15,496 nt of DNA from an uncultured Collinsella sp. (lineage in GTDB: Bacteria; Actinomycetota; Coriobacteriia; Coriobacteriales; Coriobacteriaceae), in NCBI GenBank assembly GCA_900544725.1, contig UQWK01000051.1:1-15496 (forward strand), read 5' to 3'. A model generated the notes under the pieces. That model searched no databases. It was not told where the DNA came from and saw only the letters and a list, made by a program, of their open reading frames with translations. Each line of letters opens with the position of its first letter. Positions within the stretch are counted from its first letter, which is position 1. A program made the position numbers and the translations under genes. Positions 1 to 7,700 of this stretch are shown here, piece after piece.

Positions 1-55
1 GGACGCCGCCCTCTCAAGGCGGAGATCACCAGTTCGAATCTGGTACGGGCTACCA
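1..55 (+). tRNA. tRNA-Glu (CTC), 5'-truncated by window edge
   Basis: This is the 3' part of a tRNA-Glu gene that begins upstream of the window. It is identical, over the part visible up to the discriminator base, to the complete copy at 78-151. The anticodon stem CCGCC/GGCGG, the loop CTCTCAA with anticodon CTC at 13-15, and the T-arm with TTCGAAT loop are all present. The acceptor strand ACGGGCT ends at 51, the discriminator is A52, and CCA (53-55) is encoded. It would read GAG glutamate codons. Confidence 0.93.
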
Positions 56-77
56 CTTCTTTTCTGCTGAGGCTTAT

Positions 78-151
78 GGCCCGTTCGTCTAGCGGTTTAG
101 GACGCCGCCCTCTCAAGGCGGAGATCACCAGTTCGAATCTGGTACGGGCTA
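78..151 (+). tRNA. tRNA-Glu (CTC), second tandem copy, no encoded CCA
   Basis: A complete cloverleaf can be folded by eye. The acceptor GGCCCGT (78-84) pairs with ACGGGCT (144-150), with G1-U72 as a wobble. The D-stem is GTCT/GGAC, the anticodon stem is CCGCC (105-109)/GGCGG (117-121) around loop CTCTCAA with anticodon CTC at 112-114, and the T-stem ACCAG/CTGGT (127-131/139-143) encloses TTCGAAT. The discriminator is A151. It is followed by CCC rather than CCA, so the 3' end needs CCA-adding enzyme, unlike the first copy 22 nt upstream. The two copies are almost certainly co-transcribed and end at the terminator at 166-193. Confidence 0.95.
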
Positions 152-165
152 CCCACAAATGAATG

Positions 166-193
166 CCCGGGCCTCGTAAGAGACCCGGGTTTT
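166..193 (+). terminator. Rho-independent terminator of the tRNA-Glu pair
   Basis: CCCGGG (166-171) pairs with CCCGGG (184-189). The stem continues inward, after a C/A mismatch, with CTC (173-175)/GAG (180-182) around a GTAA tetraloop. TTTT follows at 190-193. Its place 14 nt after the tRNA-Glu fits termination of the tRNA transcript. Confidence 0.85.
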
Positions 194-249
194 GTGTATC
201 GACCGTATATGCGGCGCCTGCCGTGTTTCGCTCAGATCGAGGAGTAGCC

Positions 250-1167
250 ATGGATCTGCCCATCAGCTTGCAAGACATCACGTATGCCGAGAACTATCTG
301 GCGCAGGGCGACCTGGCTACGGCGACGCCGCTGTTGGAGCGCCTGGTGGAGCTCGCCGAGGAGTATATCGACGCCGAGTGCAAGACGGAGGAGAAGCGCC
401 AATACTTTAGCTTCGATAGCAAGTTTGAGCGCTTGGCCTATCGTCGCGTGGAGAAGGATCCGCGCGAGCTCGTGCAGGTCGAGGTGCCGTTTGACCGCCT
501 GTACTCTGACATGGCGTTTGCCTACATTCGCCAGCAGGATTATGTGAGCGCTCGTAATGCCCTGATGCAGGCTGTGCGCTGGGACCCCATGAACTGCAAC
601 TATCGCTTGGACTTGGCCGAGCTGTTCCGTGCACTCGAGGGCAAGCAGGAATGGGCATCGCTCTCGTTCTCGGTGCTGGAGCGTGCAAGCGATGGCAAGT
701 GCGCCGCCCGCGCCTATGCCAACTTGGGCCAGTATTTCCTTGAGCCCGAGACCGAGAATGTCTCGGCCGCCGTGGGTTGCGCGCGTCTGGCACTGCGCTT
801 AGCGCCCAACGATGCGCACACGACGCGCCTGCTCAACAAGATTCATACCACCTATCCGGATGCCGCCGAGGAGAGCGACGAGCACGTGATGGGTGAACTG
901 GCCCTGCAAGGCGTGCCGACCTCGCCTTCGGCCGAGATTGCCATCTGCCTGATTATGTGCGCGACTGATGCTGCAAGCGACGGCGACAAGCAGGAGGCGA
1001 CGCGCCTGACAGTGCGTGCTCGCGACCTTGTGGGCGAGGAGGCCTGCGCGGCGATTATCAAACTGGTGCGCGAGAGCGACGCCGAGCTCAATGCTGAGCG
1101 CAAGGCAAAGCGCGACGCCGCGGGCTCAAACGTCGATGGGACCGAGGAGGCCAGCGATGCCCAGTAA
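250..1167 (+). CDS. TPR-like helical-repeat protein upstream of smpB
   Basis: This encodes a soluble 305-residue protein with no signal peptide or membrane segment. Pairs of amphipathic helices rich in Ala, Leu and Tyr, such as YAENYLAQGDLATATPLLER near the start and the stretch around AFAYIRQQDYVSARNALMQA, have the spacing and small/aromatic pattern of tetratricopeptide repeats. They suggest a protein-interaction scaffold; no catalytic motif is visible. The C-terminal tail is charged (Lys, Glu, Asp) and probably disordered. The ATG at 250 is preferred because GAGGAG lies just upstream (239-244); an in-frame ATG at 163 would start just before the tRNA terminator and translate through it. The gene overlaps smpB by 11 nt, so the two are probably translationally coupled. 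The exact biological role is unknown. Confidence 0.8.
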   Translation: MDLPISLQDITYAENYLAQGDLATATPLLERLVELAEEYIDAECKTEEKRQYFSFDSKFERLAYRRVEKDPRELVQVEVPFDRLYSDMAFAYIRQQDYVSARNALMQAVRWDPMNCNYRLDLAELFRALEGKQEWASLSFSVLERASDGKCAARAYANLGQYFLEPETENVSAAVGCARLALRLAPNDAHTTRLLNKIHTTYPDAAEESDEHVMGELALQGVPTSPSAEIAICLIMCATDAASDGDKQEATRLTVRARDLVGEEACAAIIKLVRESDAELNAERKAKRDAAGSNVDGTEEASDAQ

Positions 1168-1627
1168 GCGCGAGCGCAAGCTCATCTCCAAGAATCGCTC
1201 GGCACACCACGAGTACTTTATCGATGAGACCTTTGAGTGCGGCATTGAGCTGAGCGGTACCGAGGTCAAGTCGATTCGCGAGCGCGCGTGCCAGATCACC
1301 GACACCTTTGCACTGATTCGTGGCGGCGAGTGCTGGCTCGTGGGGCTGCATATTCATCCTTATAGCCATGGTGGCGTGTGGAACCGCGACCCTGATCGCC
1401 GTCGTCGTCTGCTGCTGCACCGCAAGGAGATTGACTTTCTCGACGGTAAGCTACGTAATCGCGGCTATGCCCTGGTGCCGCTGGAGCTGTATTTTAATAC
1501 CGACGGCCGCGTAAAGCTGCTGCTGGGCCTAGGCCGCGGCAAGAAGCTTTACGACAAGCGCGAGGATATGGCCAAGCGCGACGTTCAGCGCGAGATTGAC
1601 CGCGCGCTTAAGGAGCGTAATCGCTAG
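1157..1627 (+). CDS. smpB: SsrA-binding protein SmpB
   Basis: This 156-residue protein has the full SmpB length. SmpB binds tmRNA (SsrA) and brings it to ribosomes stalled on broken mRNAs during trans-translation. Family hallmarks are visible in order: an N-terminal KLISKNRSAHHEYFI segment, the oligonucleotide-binding-fold stretch ELSGTEVKSIRERACQI (about 31-47), HIHPYSHGGVWNRDPDRRRRLLLHRKEI (about 65-92), and the basic C-terminal tail after GRGKKLYDKRE (about 126-136) that enters the decoding centre. The start at 1157 has AGGAGG at 1145-1150 with 6-nt spacing and overlaps the stop of the preceding TPR gene. An upstream in-frame extension to 1016 would lie inside that gene. No tmRNA gene is seen in the window. 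Confidence 0.97.
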   Translation: MPSKRERKLISKNRSAHHEYFIDETFECGIELSGTEVKSIRERACQITDTFALIRGGECWLVGLHIHPYSHGGVWNRDPDRRRRLLLHRKEIDFLDGKLRNRGYALVPLELYFNTDGRVKLLLGLGRGKKLYDKREDMAKRDVQREIDRALKERNR

Positions 1628-1638
1628 GCACTCTGTAT

Positions 1639-1707
1639 AAGTTGCGGTGGAATAGTTCCTGTTTGAGGCCAAATACCCGACAAGCAGGAACTATTTCACC
1701 GCAACTT
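1639..1707. repeat. 69-nt intergenic palindrome with 23-nt arms and AGGCCAAA loop
   Basis: Two 23-nt arms (1639-1661 and 1685-1707) are inverted complements with a single mismatch (G1650 against the position that would pair with A). They enclose a 23-nt loop. The arm reads AAGTTGCGGTGGAATAG onward. The loop contains GAGGCCAAATACCCGAC, which resembles the middles of the 55-nt palindromic units elsewhere in this window (for example the unit at 13653-13707), although the arms are unrelated. It lies between the smpB stop and the smpB terminator. No T-tract follows, so it is not itself a typical terminator. Confidence 0.85.
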
Positions 1708-1754
1708 GGTGGAGGGACTTGGCTGACCTGCAATCTTGGCACATATGTGTATGG

Positions 1755-1785
1755 GGCGGCGTCCGTTATGGGCGCCGCCTTTTTT
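1755..1785 (+). terminator. Rho-independent terminator after smpB
   Basis: GGCGGCGTCC (1755-1764) pairs with GGGCGCCGCC (1770-1779), with one T-G wobble, around a 5-nt loop. Six T residues follow (1780-1785). This is a strong intrinsic terminator for the TPR-smpB transcript, and it separates that unit from the flavin reductase gene. Confidence 0.92.
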
Positions 1786-1836
1786 GTGGGTACATACATC
1801 CATAAGGTACCAACCCGGGTTAGGGGAGTGATCGTT

Positions 1837-2340
1837 ATGGACAAAACTGCGTTCTTTACCATGCCGAGTGGTCTGTACGTGGTGAGCGCTGCGGCAGACG
1901 GGCTGCGCGCCGGCTGCGTCATCAATACGGCGGTGCAGGTGACGTCCATGCCGCCGCGCATTTCGGTTGCCGTGAACAAGGACAACGTCACCTCGGGCGT
2001 CATCGCATCGGCCAAAGCGTTCGCGCTGACCGTGATCGATCAGACTGCCGACATGCTCTACATCGGTAACTTTGGGTTCCGCACCAGCAGCGACTATGAC
2101 AAGTTTGCCAAGTACGAGACTCGTGAGACTGCCGTTGGCATGCCCTATGTGCCCGAGCATGCGGCGGCCCTGTTTAGCTGCCGCTTGATCGACACTGTGG
2201 ATGTGGGCACGCATCTACTGTTTATCGGCGAGGTCGAGGATGCCGAGCGCCTGAGCGACGAGACGCCGCTCACCTACGATTACTACCACAAGGTCCTGAA
2301 GGGCAAGACGCCTCCGAAGGCATCCTCGTATCAAGGCTAG
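1837..2340 (+). CDS. Flavin reductase-like domain protein (FMN-binding split barrel)
   Basis: This encodes 167 residues consistent with a single flavin_reductase-like domain: FMN-binding split barrel proteins that use or reduce FMN with NAD(P)H or a partner. Visible family features are the start TMPSGLYVVSAA, the segment INTAVQVTSMPPRISVAVNKDN (about 30-51), which fits the flavin-contacting loop region, and the later GTHLLFIGEVEDAE strand pair (about 130-143). AGGGGAG at 1822-1828 with 8-nt spacing supports the ATG at 1837. The frame is open back to 1642, but that would read through the smpB terminator. The next gene encodes a rubredoxin. In clostridial high-molecular-weight rubredoxin (Hrb) a similar flavin domain and rubredoxin are fused, so this may be the split form, passing electrons to the rubredoxin. 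That pairing is inferred. Confidence 0.85.
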   Translation: MDKTAFFTMPSGLYVVSAAADGLRAGCVINTAVQVTSMPPRISVAVNKDNVTSGVIASAKAFALTVIDQTADMLYIGNFGFRTSSDYDKFAKYETRETAVGMPYVPEHAAALFSCRLIDTVDVGTHLLFIGEVEDAERLSDETPLTYDYYHKVLKGKTPPKASSYQG

Positions 2341-2357
2341 AAATGTGTTAAAAATAC

Positions 2358-2385
2358 TTGCATTATATTATTGAGAATCTATACT
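2358..2385 (+). promoter_or_regulatory. Sigma-70-type promoter for the rubredoxin gene
   Basis: TTGCAT (2358-2363) and TATACT (2380-2385) are separated by 16 nt, in an unusually AT-rich stretch for this GC-rich sequence. The rubredoxin ATG follows 44 nt after the -10. TTATT (2368-2372) and AATAA (2386-2390) form a small inverted repeat overlapping the -10, which could be an operator, but this is weak. The promoter lets the rubredoxin be expressed independently of the flavin reductase gene. Confidence 0.7.
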
Positions 2386-2429
2386 AATAAATGAAGTACA
2401 TCACCAGTCGCGTTCGAGAGGAGAACATC

Positions 2430-2573
2430 ATGGCTGAGGAGAAGAAGACGTATAAGTTTGTGTGCGTCGTTTGCGGTTACGAGGTTGAGGTCGACACGCC
2501 CGAGCTGCCCGAGGACTACGTGTGCCCGGTGTGCGGCGTCGGCCCCGATCAGTTTGAGCTTGTCGAGGAGTAG
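2430..2573 (+). CDS. Rubredoxin (short, 47 residues)
   Basis: This is a small iron-binding electron carrier. Two CxxCG knuckles are visible, C12-VV-C15-G and C32-PV-C35-G, which would hold one iron with four cysteines. LPEDYVCPVCG followed by a closing DQFELVEE matches the C-terminal half of rubredoxins. The linker between the knuckles is short, giving 47 residues instead of the usual 52-54, so it also resembles the rubredoxin-like domains at the ends of rubrerythrins. The start at 2430 has AGGAG (2419-2423) with 6-nt spacing; an in-frame ATG at 2391 lacks a site and would add 13 residues. It lies behind a flavin reductase-domain gene and ahead of a strong terminator. A role in electron transfer or oxygen and peroxide defence is inferred. 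Confidence 0.92.
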   Translation: MAEEKKTYKFVCVVCGYEVEVDTPELPEDYVCPVCGVGPDQFELVEE

Positions 2574-2612
2574 CTCGCAGGCACACGGCGAAAGCCGAAC
2601 ATAGCTCTGTCC

Positions 2613-2653
2613 AAGGGCCCCGGTCGGTCATCCCGGCCGGGGCCCTTTTCTTC
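2613..2653 (+). terminator. Rho-independent terminator after rubredoxin
   Basis: AAGGGCCCCGGTCGG (2613-2627) pairs with CCGGCCGGGGCCCTT (2633-2647), with one wobble, around a 5-nt loop. TTTTCTT follows. It is a long, very stable stem and closes the rubredoxin transcript. Confidence 0.92.
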
Positions 2654-2718
2654 CGTCCCCAAGGGATCACGGCTGCTGTTAGCCGATCCTGTCTGTCGTG
2701 AGTCCGGCCGACCGTTTG

Positions 2719-2965
2719 TCTCAATCTGTAACATCTGGCGGCTCAAAACGGGTCTATCTGTAACATCTAGAAGCGGAAATCGGGTCCACTTGTTACAGAT
2801 CGAGACAAACCAAAACCATCATTCTCAAAATCTCAATCTGTAACATCTGACGGTAAAAACGGGGTCTACGTGTTACAGATTGAGACAAACGGAGCTGTCC
2901 CTCGGAAAGATCTCGATCTGTAACATCTAGACATCAAAAGCGGGTCTAGATGTTACAGATCGAGA
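2719..2965 (+). repeat. Palindromic repeat array A (3 units, first one fused)
   Basis: This array fills the gap between the rubredoxin terminator and the end of the Nramp gene. Units are 2719-2805 (an 87-nt fused form), 2831-2885 and 2911-2965, with gaps of exactly 25 nt. The two intact units are 55 nt: a left arm (TCTCAATCTGTAACA or TCTCGATCTGTAACA), a 25-nt middle and the inverted arm. In the third unit the pairing extends to 21 bp, through ATCTAGA/TCTAGAT. In the first unit a left arm and middle run straight into a second partial left arm, middle and right arm, as if about 48 nt between two units had been deleted. The array ends 28 nt from the Nramp stop codon. Strand marks the orientation of the middles. 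Confidence 0.93.
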
Positions 2966-2993
2966 CGTTTGCCTGGGTGGGTGCCCCGTCCCA

Positions 2994-4250
2994 TTACATC
3001 CCTGTTAACAACACGACATCGAGAATCGTCACGATGGCACCGATCCCTACGAGCAGCGCGTTGAGCGGGCGCGAGTTGGCGTATTTGCCCATGACGCGGC
3101 GTGAGCTGGTGAGCCGTATGAGCACAAAGACCGTAATCGGCAGCTGAAGCGACAGCAGCGCCTGACTCCAAATGAGACCTTCAAAAGGATTCGGGACGAC
3201 CAAGCACGCCGTCACAGCGCCGACGAAACAAGCCGCCACCCCAATCGAGGAATGTCGGTCGTGGATGTCGTATTCCTCGTCGAACATGCCCGCGGTGATG
3301 GTTCCCGCCGCCATGCCCGCCGTCACACTACTCGATAGTCCCGCGAACAGCAGCGCTACCGCAAAGATGGTCGAGCTCGCCGGGCCCAAGATGGGGGAGA
3401 GCGTGGCCGCTGCGACGGCGAGGTCGTCTACGACAATGCCGTGCGCAAAGAAGGTCGTTGCGGCCAGGATGACCATGGCCGAGTTGATTGCCCAGCCCAC
3501 GCCCATCGAAAAGAGTGTGTCGAAGAGTTCGTAGCGCAGGCGTTCTTCGATAACTTGCTCGCCTTGGCCTTCGAAGTGCATGGATTGGATGACCTCGGAG
3601 TGCAGGAAGAGGTTGTGGGGCATAACGACCGCTCCCAGGACACTTACGATAATCGCGGCCGAGCCGGTGGGCATACCGGGCGTGATCCAGCTTGCGGCGG
3701 CCTGCGGCCAGTCGACCTTGACCAGCGCAAGCTCGGCCAAAAACGAGAGTCCTACCACGCCTACGAAGGCGATAATCCATCGCTCGGCGCGCTTGTAGGA
3801 GCTCGTCATGAGCATCGCCACCGATACTGCCGCCACGATGACACAGCCCGCGCGCACGGGCAGCCCAAAGAGCATCTGGAGCGCGATCGCACCGCCCAGG
3901 ACTTCGGCCATGGCGGTGGCGATGGTCGCGAGATAGGCACTGCCGAGCACCGCGCGCCCAACGAAGCGGGGGAGGTAACGTGTCGTGGCCTCGGCAAGAC
4001 AGGTGCCCGTGGCGATACCCAGGTGTGCCGCGTTGTGCTGCAGCACAATGAGCATAATCGTGGACAGCGTGACGATCCACAGCAGCGCGTAGCCAAACTG
4101 CGAGCCCGCGGCCATATTGGAGGCCCAGTTGCCCGGGTCGATAAAGCCGACGGTCACGAGCAGACCGGGGCCGATATGCCGCGCGATGTCTAGACCTCCG
4201 TGACCACCGGTGCGTTGGGAGCCAAAATGATGTTTGAGATGGTTGAGCAT
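2994..4250 (-). CDS. mntH: Nramp-family divalent metal (Mn2+/Fe2+) transporter
   Basis: This encodes a 418-residue integral membrane protein with about 11 hydrophobic segments, the usual size for bacterial MntH. MntH imports Mn2+ and other divalent metals with protons across the cytoplasmic membrane. The metal-site motifs are intact: DPGN at 38-41 in TM1 and MPHN at 210-213 in TM6. The family segment AHLGIATG (about 75-82) is also present. The start codon (CAT at 4248-4250 on the plus strand) has GGAG six nt upstream on the coding strand. The gene stands alone, convergent with the rubredoxin gene and divergent from gltB, and it lies between palindromic arrays A (28 nt beyond its stop) and B (upstream). 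A possible metalloregulator site lies at 4297-4326. Mn rather than Fe preference cannot be read from the sequence. Confidence 0.95.
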   Translation of the reverse strand: MLNHLKHHFGSQRTGGHGGLDIARHIGPGLLVTVGFIDPGNWASNMAAGSQFGYALLWIVTLSTIMLIVLQHNAAHLGIATGTCLAEATTRYLPRFVGRAVLGSAYLATIATAMAEVLGGAIALQMLFGLPVRAGCVIVAAVSVAMLMTSSYKRAERWIIAFVGVVGLSFLAELALVKVDWPQAAASWITPGMPTGSAAIIVSVLGAVVMPHNLFLHSEVIQSMHFEGQGEQVIEERLRYELFDTLFSMGVGWAINSAMVILAATTFFAHGIVVDDLAVAAATLSPILGPASSTIFAVALLFAGLSSSVTAGMAAGTITAGMFDEEYDIHDRHSSIGVAACFVGAVTACLVVPNPFEGLIWSQALLSLQLPITVFVLIRLTSSRRVMGKYANSRPLNALLVGIGAIVTILDVVLLTGM

Positions 4251-4296
4251 GGTGCGCTCCTGCGTGCCGTTTGTTTGACGCCGTAAAGAATACCCG

Positions 4297-4326
4297 TTTT
4301 AGGCTTAAAAGTTAACCAAGACTAAC
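4297..4326 (-). promoter_or_regulatory. Candidate operator upstream of the Nramp gene
   Basis: Two adjacent imperfect dyads lie in an AT-rich stretch 47-76 nt upstream of the Nramp start. They are TTTTAGGCTTAAAA (4297-4310, 12 of 14 positions symmetric) and GTTAACCAAGACTAAC (4311-4326, GTTA/TAAC ends). The TTAGGCTTAA-like core is reminiscent of DtxR/MntR-family boxes, which would fit a metal transporter. The match is by eye only, and no clear -35/-10 pair was found. Confidence 0.3.
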
Positions 4327-4373
4327 AAGATTGTTGTATTTGAATAGGATGGTGAAAGGGGGCTGCCGAAATG

Positions 4374-4588
4374 TCTTGATCTGTAACAACTAGGGATGGA
4401 AATCGGGTCTAGGTGTTACAGATCAAGACAGGAAGAAATGGTCCTATGGAAAATCTCGATCTGTAACAGCTGGCCGCCAAAACCGGCCCTTCGTGTTACA
4501 GATCGAGACATTAGGAACCGTCTCTCAAAAACATCTCAATCTGTAACAGTTGGTCGTCAAAATTGGGTCTTCCTGTTACAGATTGAGA
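4374..4588 (+). repeat. Palindromic repeat array B (3 units)
   Basis: Units lie at 4374-4428, 4454-4508 and 4534-4588. Each is 55 nt, and the gaps are exactly 25 nt. Arm ends differ between units but stay complementary within each: TCTTGATC/GATCAAGA, TCTCGATC/GATCGAGA and TCTCAATC/GATTGAGA. The second unit has a strong inner stem, GGCCG with CGGCC, around CCAAAAC. In the third unit pairing continues outward (ACATCTC/GAGATGT, 4531-4591). The array lies between the upstream regions of the divergent Nramp and gltB genes. All middles are in the same orientation as in arrays A, C and D. Confidence 0.95.
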
Positions 4589-4591
4589 TGT

Positions 4592-4773
4592 TTGAAGTGG
4601 TGAGCTTGCAGGCCGAACCTGGGGTCCTTGTTGTCGCCCTTGAGGTCGGCGGCACCCACTCGTAGGGCGTGCGTTACGCGATTGTTTCGAAACGGGTGGG
4701 AAACACAACGGGCCGGCGATGCTCCTAGTATGCCTATTCAACTGACTGTCTAAATATCTAGGGGAGGATCGCG
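4592..4773 (+). other. Leader region of gltB, no gene
   Basis: This is 182 nt of non-coding sequence between array B and gltB. It holds a perfect 10-bp palindrome GTTTCGAAAC (4684-4693), which could be an operator, and a -10-like TAGTAT (4726-4731) without a convincing -35. AT-rich sequence precedes a strong GGGGAGG ribosome site (4761-4767). No known riboswitch fold was recognised. Confidence 0.4.
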
Positions 4774-7700
4774 ATGCAGGCAGATTCCGTTCAGCAGCAG
4801 GGCCTTTATCGCCCCGAATTCGACCACGATGCATGTGGCATCGGCGCGCTTGCCGATATCAACGGTGAGCGCCATCATCAGATTCTGGACGATGCACTGT
4901 CCATTCTGGTCAACTTGGAGCACCGCGGCGGCACGGGACTCGAGAAGAACACCGGCGACGGCGCAGGCATCCTGTTCCAGGTTCCGCATCACTTTTTCCG
5001 TAAAGAGGCTCAAAAGTGCGGCCAGATTCTGCCGGCAGAGGGCGACTATGGCGTGGCCATGCTGTTCTTCCCGCAGGACGACAAGGGCGTAGAGGATGCC
5101 CGCCGCGTGTTTGAGGAGGGCTGCGCCGAGGCCGGCGTGCCGCTGCTCTTTTGGCGCGAGGTGCCCGTCGACCCGCACGACCTGGGCGAGACGGCCCGCG
5201 CCTGCATGCCTACTATCCTGCAGGCCTTCCTGGGCCGCCCCGACGACACGCCCGCCGGCGATGCCTTTGAGCGCCGCCTGTACGTGTGCCGCCGCACTAT
5301 CGAGAAAAAGGCCGACGCCGAGTTTGCCCTGCGCGACAAGATCTTCTATGTGTGCTCCATGAGCTCGCGCACTATCGTGTACAAGGGCATGCTGGTCGCT
5401 ACGCAGATGCGCCGCTTCTTCATCGATCTCAACGACGCTGCCGTCAAGACGGCCGTGGCGCTCGTCCACTCGCGCTACTCCACCAACACCACGCCCAGCT
5501 GGGAGCGCGCGCACCCCAACCGCTTTATCATCCATAACGGCGAGATCAACACCCTCAAGGGCAACGTCAACTGGATCCGCGCCCGCGAGCCCAACCTGTA
5601 CAGCCCCGTGCTGCAGCACGATCTTGAGCGCGTGATGCCTATCATCAACCGCGAGGGCTCCGATTCCGCGATTCTGGACAACGTGCTTGAGTTTTTGGTC
5701 ATGAACGGCCGTCCGCTCACGCATGCCGCGTCCATGTTGCTGCCCGAGCCGTGGGACCACAACGACAGCCTGAGTGAGGAGCGCCGCGCCTACGACGCTT
5801 ACCAGTCCATGCTCATGGAGCCGTGGGATGGCCCGGCGGCCATCGCCTTTACCGACGGTCGCACGCTGGGTGCCGCCCTCGACCGTAACGGCCTGCGTCC
5901 CGCCCGCTACTATGTGACGCGCGACGGTCGCTTTATGCTGGCAAGCGAGGTGGGCACCATCGAGGTGAGCCCCGAGAACATCCTGACGAGCGGCTGTCTG
6001 GGGCCGGGCCAGATGCTCGAGGTCGACTTTGCCCGCGGGCGCGTCATCTACAACGACGAGCTGCGCGCCCGTTACGCCAAAGAAAAGCCCTACCGTGATT
6101 GGATTGCCGAGGAGACGCTGACCGTCGACGCGCTCGATAGGCCTGCCGCGGCAACGCCCACCGAGGACGCCGAGGTGCCCGCCGCCGTGCGCATGGCTAA
6201 GCTCGGGTATCACTGGGATGACGTCGACGAGGTCGTGCGTCCCATGGCCCAGCAGGGCAAGGCGCCGCTCGCCTCGATGGGCATCGATGCGCCGCTGGCC
6301 TGTCTGTCCAAGAAGACGCGCTCCTTCTACGACTATTTCTATCAGCTGTTCGCCCAGGTCACGAACCCGCCCATCGATGCCCTTCGCGAGCATATGGTCA
6401 CCTCGACCACGCTCTACCTGGGCAACCACGGCAACCTGCTCGAGGACTCCCGTACGGCCTGCCAGCTGGTTCGCCTGGAGCGCCCGTTGCTCAACGAGGA
6501 GGAGTTCGACCGCATTTGCGCGATTGACCGCGTGGGCTTTAAGATCTGCCGTTTCCGTGCCGTGTACCGCCGCGATGCCGGCGAGGGCGCGCTGCAGGCT
6601 GCGCTCAAGCAACTTGCAGAGGACGTTGAGGCTGCGGTCCGCGACGGCGTGAACATCGTGGTGTTGAGCGATCGTGCTGCTGCGGGCGAGGTGCCCGTGC
6701 CGTCGCTGCTCGCCGTGGGCTGCGTGCACAACCACCTGATCCGCGCCGGCGTGCGTACCTTTGCCGACATCGTGGTGGAGTGTGGCGACGCCGTGTCCCC
6801 GCACGACTTTGCGGCACTGGTGGGCTACTCCGCGAGCGGCATCTATCCGTACAACGCGCACGCGTGCATCCGCGATCTGGCGGCGCGCGGCGACCTGGAC
6901 GTGACGGCCGAGCAGGGCATCGCCAATTACAACAAGGCCGCGACGGCGGGCATCGTCTCCATCATGTCCAAGATGGGCATCTCCACGGTGCAGAGCTACC
7001 ACTCCGCGCAGATCTTCGAGGCCGTTGGCTTTACGCCGGAGTTCGTCAACGCGTACTTCGCCGGCACGGTGAGCCGTGTGGGCGGTATGGGTGTCGAGGA
7101 CGTTGAGCGCGAGCAAAACGAGCGCTATGACGCCGCGCTCGCCATCCTCAAGAGCCCGGCTCCCGATCAGCTGCCCACGCTGGGTCTGACCAAGTGGCGC
7201 CCGCTCGGCGGCGAGGATCACCTCATCGATCCGCAGACTGTCTACTTGCTGCAGGCCGCCTGCCGTGAGGACAGCTACGACACCTTTAAGGAGTACAGCG
7301 CCCGCCTGCACCGCACCGGCCGTGCCGTGCGCCTGCGCGACTTGCTCGACTTTGATGCCAGCAGCCGCACTCCGGTGGCGCTCGACGAGGTCGAGCCCGC
7401 GCTCAACATCGTCCGCCGCTTTAACACCGGCGCCATGTCGTATGGCTCCATCAGCAAAGAGGCACACGAGTGCATGGCCATCGCCATGAATCGCCTGCAC
7501 GGCCGTTCCAACTCCGGCGAGGGCGGTGAGGATCCGCGTCGCGAGACTCCGCTGGCCAACGGTGACTCCAAGAACTCCGCCATCAAGCAGGTAGCAAGCG
7601 CGCGCTTTGGCGTGACGAGCCGCTACCTGTGCAGCGCCTTCGAGATTCAGATCAAGATGGCCCAGGGCGCCAAGCCCGGCGAGGGTGGCCACCTGCCCGG

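Noticed and set aside
163..249. N-terminal extension of the TPR gene to ATG 163
   Set aside because: It would start just before the tRNA terminator and translate through it, and has no ribosome site. ATG 250 has one.
1642..1836. N-terminal extension of the flavin reductase to ATG 1642
   Set aside because: It would read through the 69-nt palindrome and the smpB terminator. ATG 1837 has AGGGGAG upstream and begins the domain.
1628..1836. tmRNA (ssrA) gene beside smpB
   Set aside because: The gap is too short for a tmRNA of about 350 nt and is taken up by the palindrome and the terminator; no Ala-tRNA-like ends were found.
2719..4588. The palindromic units as intrinsic terminators
   Set aside because: No T-run follows any unit (they continue with CAAAC, CGTTTG or CAGA), and separate classical terminators exist for the neighbouring genes.
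4396..4665. 89-codon frame running through array B
   Set aside because: It is made mostly of palindromic repeat sequence and has no ribosome site.
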